A stretch of 28,902 nt of DNA from Candidatus Latescibacterota bacterium. Lineage in GTDB: Bacteria > Latescibacterota > UBA2968 > UBA8231. Below, piece by piece: positions 25,555 to 28,902 of this stretch (position 1 is its first letter; each line of letters starts with the position of its first letter). Location of the stretch: the NCBI GenBank assembly GCA_022819745.1, contig JAJEGS010000009.1, forward strand, positions 1 through 28,902, written 5' to 3'. Below the pieces are notes generated by a model. The model was not told where the DNA came from and searched no databases. It worked only from the letters and a program-made list of their open reading frames with translations. The position numbers were made by a program, and so were the translations under genes.

Positions 25555-26994
25555 TTAGACGTAATTAGTCTCGTTCCATGCCCCCACTAAAAATGCCGTG
25601 CGATACTGCCGCGTCGAGATCAGCCAGTGGCACAGTAGTTTTTCGCACTGCTCGACGATCTCTTGGTACGCCTGCTCGCCGTATAAATTGCGAGCCTCGT
25701 GCGGATCGGCCTCCAGATCGTAAAGCTCGCCGCAGTCGCCCCCAAAATCCTCCGGCTGATAGTGTACATAACGCCACTTGCCCCAGCGCAACGCCTTGCT
25801 GTGCCGATGCTCAGTGACCGCCACCTCATGCACCGGATCGGTTCCACCTCGCAAAAGCTCACTGATATCCGCTCCGTCCATGCCCTCCATCGCCGACAAC
25901 CCGCAGAGATTCATAAACGTCGGGGCCAAATCGACATTTTCCACCAACGCGTCGCAAACCCTCCCCTCGACCGCAACGCCCGGCACCCGCCAGAGCATCG
26001 GCACCCGACACACCGCCTCCGAGCAGATCCCAGGGGCCTTTTCCTGAATGCCAAAAGCAGTACTATACGCGCCGTGGTCGGAATTATAGACGACGATCGT
26101 ATCTTCAGCCAAGCCGCGTTCGTCGAGATAGTCCAAAAGACGGCCAATACAGTAGTCAACCTGCGTCACGCAGCCCAAATAGCCGCGCCAGATATTGCGC
26201 GCCCCTTCCTCCGGCGACCATTCCTCCCCCTCCCAAGCCCGCTGAAACCGCGCGTGCATATCGCGAAAATGCGGCGGTCGTCCCGACGGATCTTGGTAAT
26301 AAGTTTCTGGCAACGCAATGTCGTCTGCATACATATCCCAAAACTTCTGATCCGGCGTATAGGGCGCGTGCGGTCGCGGCAGCGACACCTGCATACAGAA
26401 GGGATCTCCCTCAGACCCCTCCATAAATTCAATCGCCCGACCCACACACCAGTTCTCAACATTGTACTCCAATGGCAGTTCCGATGGCCGAGCGCGGAAC
26501 TGGTTCTGAGGCAGGTCAACGGGGTGGAGGGCCGGGTAGCCAGTGATGCGAAAATTGTCGTTTTGCTCCAACAGACCGGCACCGGCCAAAAACGTTTGAT
26601 ACGGCGACAAACCACCCGCACCCGGCACCGGCGTCGAGGTACCAGACATCCAGTAATCAACGTGGTCCAACAGCCAATCGCGCGGCTGATTGGGCACATG
26701 CGTCTTGCCGATCACCGCCGTCTTGTACCCGTGCTGCTTAAAATGGCCGAGGAAACTCTGCATCCCCTCCGGCCGCGGCCCGCCCAAACCGAAGAAACCG
26801 TGGTTGTGGCAGTACTGTCCCGTGTACATGCTCATGCGGCTAGGCGTGCAGATCGGATTCTGGGTATATGCCGCTGAGAAGCGCATCCCCTCGCTGGCTA
26901 GCCGATCCATGTTGGGCGTCAGCGCCTGCGCGTGGCCTTCGCAGCCCATACAGGCCGCTTGGTGCTGATCGGATAAGATGTGCAGTACATTCAT
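25555..26994 (-). CDS. Type I (formylglycine) sulfatase, intact
   Basis: This 479-aa alkaline-phosphatase-fold sulfatase removes sulfate esters. The FGly motif CTPSR (C49-R53) is intact and requires a formylglycine-generating enzyme encoded elsewhere. Metal-site residues are D9 (ILSDQH) and D306-H307 (YNSDHG). The C-terminal ELYDLEADPHEARNL is typical. There is no signal peptide, so it would act in the cytoplasm or be exported another way. I chose ATG 26994 because GAGAAGG lies about 8 bases upstream. An in-frame GTG is at 27003. It heads the Nudix-PHP-YwbE operon. It diverges from the RelE-type toxin. The substrate cannot be told from sequence. Confidence 0.93.
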   Translation of the reverse strand: MNVLHILSDQHQAACMGCEGHAQALTPNMDRLASEGMRFSAAYTQNPICTPSRMSMYTGQYCHNHGFFGLGGPRPEGMQSFLGHFKQHGYKTAVIGKTHVPNQPRDWLLDHVDYWMSGTSTPVPGAGGLSPYQTFLAGAGLLEQNDNFRITGYPALHPVDLPQNQFRARPSELPLEYNVENWCVGRAIEFMEGSEGDPFCMQVSLPRPHAPYTPDQKFWDMYADDIALPETYYQDPSGRPPHFRDMHARFQRAWEGEEWSPEEGARNIWRGYLGCVTQVDYCIGRLLDYLDERGLAEDTIVVYNSDHGAYSTAFGIQEKAPGICSEAVCRVPMLWRVPGVAVEGRVCDALVENVDLAPTFMNLCGLSAMEGMDGADISELLRGGTDPVHEVAVTEHRHSKALRWGKWRYVHYQPEDFGGDCGELYDLEADPHEARNLYGEQAYQEIVEQCEKLLCHWLISTRQYRTAFLVGAWNETNYV

Positions 26995-27041
26995 AAGCCG
27001 CACCTTCTCGGAGCTGTGAGATTTCTGCTAAAACAAATGGC

Positions 27042-27070
27042 TTTATACCAGTAAAGCTAATCGCTATATT
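27042..27070 (+). promoter_or_regulatory. Promoter of the RelE/XRE module, probably leaderless
   Basis: TTTATA (27042-27047) and TATATT (27065-27070) are separated by 17 bp, with 4 of 6 and 5 of 6 matches to sigma-70 boxes. The expected transcription start falls at or within a base or two of the toxin ATG at 27077, and no ribosome binding site lies before that ATG. A leaderless mRNA would follow. Confidence 0.5.
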
Positions 27071-27076
27071 TTGACT

Positions 27077-27349
27077 ATGGAGAATGCGCCGTACGAACTG
27101 ACAATCAAGAGGCAGGCGATCAAAGCCCTGCAAAATATGCCTCGTCAGAACGCCCAACGCATTCGCCGCGAATTGGACAAATTGGCCGAACATCCCAACC
27201 GGCGGGATGTCGATGTCGCTAGCTTGACAGGACGGCCCGGTTTTCGCCTCCGCGTTGGCGACTGGCGGATCATTTTCACGCGAGAAGATACGGCTCGGGT
27301 AATTGACGTGCTGCGAATCGTCCCACGCGGGCAGGCCTATAAGCGATAG
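27077..27349 (+). CDS. RelE/ParE-superfamily toxin
   Basis: This 90-aa protein has the RelE-fold pattern: YELTIKRQAIKALQNMP, a helix with RIRRELDKLAEHP, then LTGRPGFRLRVGDWRIIF and VLRIVPRGQAYKR. These proteins cleave mRNA at the ribosome or, in the ParE branch, poison gyrase. The arginine-rich C-terminus favours the RelE type. ATG 27077 is preferred to TTG 27071 because it lies where the leaderless transcript would begin. The antitoxin gene starts 9 bp later, so the toxin comes first, as in higBA-like loci. The sulfatase operon diverges from it. Confidence 0.9.
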   Translation: MENAPYELTIKRQAIKALQNMPRQNAQRIRRELDKLAEHPNRRDVDVASLTGRPGFRLRVGDWRIIFTREDTARVIDVLRIVPRGQAYKR

Positions 27350-27358
27350 GAGCACTCC

Positions 27359-27730
27359 ATGAACAAGCCACAAGTTATTCTTGACAACACCGGACAACCT
27401 GCCTTCGCCGTAATCCCTTGGCGCGATTATGAGCGTCTCACACGCGAGGACGCGGAGGCGATATTGAGCGATGAAGAACATTATGATCGCGCCACGGCAA
27501 GCAACGACGAATCCTTCCCTATTGAGGTGGTCGATCAACTTTTGGCCGGACAAAATCCAATCAGTGTGTATCGCAACTACCGGGGTCTGACCCAGAACGC
27601 ATTAGCCGCCGCCGCCAACATCAATGCGGTCTATCTCTCCCAGATCGAAACCGGCAAACGCACCGGCTCAGCCAAGACGTTGGCCGCTCTCGCCAAGGCG
27701 TTGCAGATGACGGTGGATGATCTTATTTGA
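27359..27730 (+). CDS. XRE-family HTH antitoxin with a Phd-like N-terminus
   Basis: This 123-aa protein is the partner of the RelE-type toxin. Residues 1-35 (PQVILDNTGQPAFAVIPWRDYERL) look like the N-terminal strand of Phd/YefM antitoxins. Residues 65-123 are a helix-turn-helix of the Cro/C1 type (GLTQNALAAAANINAVYLSQIETG, then LAALAKALQM). The linker is acidic. It should neutralise the toxin and repress the operon. A good AGGAG lies seven bases upstream. The 55-bp convergent gap to the PhyH gene shows no clear terminator. Confidence 0.87.
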   Translation: MNKPQVILDNTGQPAFAVIPWRDYERLTREDAEAILSDEEHYDRATASNDESFPIEVVDQLLAGQNPISVYRNYRGLTQNALAAAANINAVYLSQIETGKRTGSAKTLAALAKALQMTVDDLI

Positions 27731-27785
27731 CCTCTCAGTATATTAGTTTCTTAGACGCCTTCTATGACTACCCCGACCTCGGCTG

Positions 27786-28739
27786 CTACGGCTCCGAAAT
27801 CCGAATGTCGCCTTCTGTCAATGTCCGTTCCAATGCTCTGTCCCAGTCCATGCTGTCTTTCTCAAGCGTCGTTTGCACGCACCTAGGCAATTGTCGTCCG
27901 CAGATGTACATCTCAGGAGTGCCCCAGTGCTCCGTGCCTTCGGGAATCCTTGGTCTGTTCCCAGTATGCTGGATTGTCGCTTTCATGTAATGCACGATAT
28001 AGGCCCGCCGAAACCGATCCGATCTGTTGGGTGTGCTGCGGTGCAATAGCGCATTGTTAAAAAATACCAGTGCGCCCTTTGGCACTTCTACTGGAATGGC
28101 CCGTTCTTCCATCTCGTCGGACACGGTCACTCTTTTTTGCAATAAATAATCATCGCTCTCGACCTGACTGTGATCTATCACGCCCAAGCGATGGCTACCG
28201 GGAATCACCCACAAGCATCCGTTCTCTTCGTCCGCATCATCCAGCGCCAGCCAAGTTCCAATCGTCGATTGGTCTATGGCGTCTCCTACGCTACTGACAT
28301 AAATGTTGCGGAAATACCACGAGTCCTGATGCCACGCAATAGGCCGCCCGGTGCCCGGGGGTTTAAAAAAATACAGATCGTTTGGACAGAACAGGTCTCG
28401 CCCGACGATCTCTGCGACCGCATCCAACCGCCTTGGGTCGCGAATGTGTGATCGCACCAAGGCACTGAACCTGTGAAGTCGCGTTATACTGTTTAACGAT
28501 GCAGGTCCAGAAGTCGCATCAATTCCGGCATTGCGTTTCAGAATTGCTTGCTTCTCTTTCTCTGTCAACACATCAGAGGTCTCAACGAGTTCTACGAGAT
28601 CTTCGATTCTATCGCGCAGTGCATCAATCTCATAAGTGTCAAAGGCCTCTGAACGAATAAAGAACCCATCTTTTGCATACTTTTCGCGTTCTTCCGCAGT
28701 CAATCCATGCGTTGTAGTGTCAACTGTTGCCACAAACAT
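27786..28739 (-). CDS. Phytanoyl-CoA dioxygenase (PhyH) family Fe(II)/2-oxoglutarate oxygenase
   Basis: This 317-aa cytoplasmic enzyme hydroxylates an unknown small molecule using Fe(II) and 2-oxoglutarate. The 2-His-1-Asp site is complete: H137-x-D139 (IAWHQDSWYF) and H233 (LLHRSTPNRS), with R244/R245 placed to bind oxoglutarate. LWVIPGSHRLG is the usual PhyH strand. AAGGA and GGAG lie just before the ATG. The start is only 24 bp from the end of the right IS, so its own promoter was probably displaced and transcription may come from the IS. PhyH genes are often abundant in Poribacteria-like genomes. The gene converges with the RelE/XRE module. Confidence 0.92.
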   Translation of the reverse strand: MFVATVDTTTHGLTAEEREKYAKDGFFIRSEAFDTYEIDALRDRIEDLVELVETSDVLTEKEKQAILKRNAGIDATSGPASLNSITRLHRFSALVRSHIRDPRRLDAVAEIVGRDLFCPNDLYFFKPPGTGRPIAWHQDSWYFRNIYVSSVGDAIDQSTIGTWLALDDADEENGCLWVIPGSHRLGVIDHSQVESDDYLLQKRVTVSDEMEERAIPVEVPKGALVFFNNALLHRSTPNRSDRFRRAYIVHYMKATIQHTGNRPRIPEGTEHWGTPEMYICGRQLPRCVQTTLEKDSMDWDRALERTLTEGDIRISEP

Positions 28740-28763
28740 CTCCTTTCCTTTTGAGAATTATTA

Positions 28764-28781
28764 ACTGATGTTACGCAGTTT
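28764..28781. repeat. IS terminal inverted repeat (right copy)
   Basis: ACTGATGTTACGCAGTTT is the exact inverted match of 118-135. The transposase stop codon (28771-28773) lies inside it, so the reading frame ends within the repeat. Confidence 0.85.
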
Positions 28782-28902
28782 TGAGGGTTTGTAGCTCCTC
28801 AAAGGCGGATCGAATCGCCTTGAGATAGAGTCTTGCTCGCAGCGCGAAGTGCTTGAGTCGGTGCTTGCTGCGCAAGCCCTCCAAGCGCCCGGCGGCATAC
28901 AA
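28771..28902 (-). CDS. IS transposase, C-terminal fragment (starts off the window)
   Basis: The minus-strand frame gives 43 codons and a TAA at 28773-28771: LEGLRSKHRLKHFALRAR, then LYLKAIRSAFEELQTLKTA. This matches the recalled C-terminus of IS4/IS701-like transposases (HKLNHFALRAKLYLKA-type) and complements the N-terminus at the left edge. The catalytic part is outside the window. It reads towards the PhyH gene, which starts 31 bp beyond its stop, so read-through expression is possible. Confidence 0.8.
   Translation of the reverse strand: MYAAGRLEGLRSKHRLKHFALRARLYLKAIRSAFEELQTLKTA

Larger units (their letters stand above)
28764..28902 (-). mobile_element. 3' end of an insertion sequence, cut by the window edge
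   Basis: This segment is a transposase C-terminus followed by the terminal repeat at 28764-28781. It is the same IS as at the left edge and on the same strand, so the two are in direct orientation about 28.6 kb apart. Both edges enter the IS by a similar distance (135 and 139 bases), which suggests that the contig was broken in this repeat during assembly. Confidence 0.8.

Noticed and set aside
25699..26877. Plus-strand open frame of 392 codons antisense to the sulfatase
   Set aside because: The opposite strand encodes an intact sulfatase with all catalytic motifs. The antisense product has no recognisable domain.
28779..28804. Hairpin TTTGAGG / CCTCAAA as a terminator
   Set aside because: It lies inside the transposase coding sequence before its stop and has no U-tract in the relevant direction.
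1..28902. Closed circle joined through a single IS copy
   Set aside because: If the two IS ends were one insertion, their flanks should share a target duplication. Only TAA (135-137 and 28762-28764) can be matched, which is too short to support it. It is not excluded.

Overview
The window looks like a piece of a moderately GC-rich, uncultured bacterial genome of the Poribacteria/Latescibacterota type. This is an inference from gene content, not a marker-gene assignment. It holds FGly sulfatases, a phytanoyl-CoA dioxygenase, CUT1 sugar ABC importers without an ATPase gene, two DUF6785-type membrane proteins, a CRTAC1-TPR-DUF5107 set, a CehA/McbA PHP hydrolase and discoidin/FlgD-Ig surface proteins. 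No tRNA, rRNA or CRISPR array was seen.

Layout. Both edges lie inside directly repeated copies of one insertion sequence (IS), an IS4/IS701-like DDE transposase with the 18-bp end ACTGATGTTACGCAGTTT. The left edge has the 5' end (1-135) and the right edge has the 3' end (28764-28902). From 138 to 7199, on the minus strand, lies an operon of a lipoprotein and three tandem paralogous secreted proteins. A strong terminator (7242-7268) separates it from a CBM9-like gene (7297-7989) that has lost its 5' end. The CBM9 remnant meets, head to head, a CRTAC1 gene that has also lost its 5' end (7976-9091). CRTAC1 continues into a TPR lipoprotein and a DUF5107 protein, which ends against a 5'-truncated sulfatase tail (12003-12344). 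The simplest reading is that a block of about 4 kb replaced the 5' halves of a divergent CBM9/sulfatase pair. Misassembly is the main alternative.

Next come a DUF6785 protein (12459-14399), an AT-rich VapBC module with a palindromic operator (14560-15275), and an SDR oxidoreductase. A short 80-bp hairpin element at 16209-16306 has IS-like ends and an 11-bp direct repeat. It appears to be an undescribed MITE-like derivative of the flanking IS. A transport region follows: an LplBC-type permease pair on the minus strand diverges from a MalFG-type permease pair, a solute-binding lipoprotein and a second DUF6785 protein on the plus strand. After that is a minus-strand operon of sulfatase, Nudix, PHP hydrolase and YwbE (26994 to 23048), a RelE-type toxin with an XRE antitoxin, and a PhyH oxygenase next to the right IS.

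How it may work together (inference): the region combines surface recognition of carbohydrate, desulfation and hydrolysis, ATP-driven sugar uptake with a dedicated DUF6785 partner, and intracellular oxidation. It is bracketed by IS copies and carries two toxin-antitoxin modules, as expected for a mobile or frequently rearranged island.
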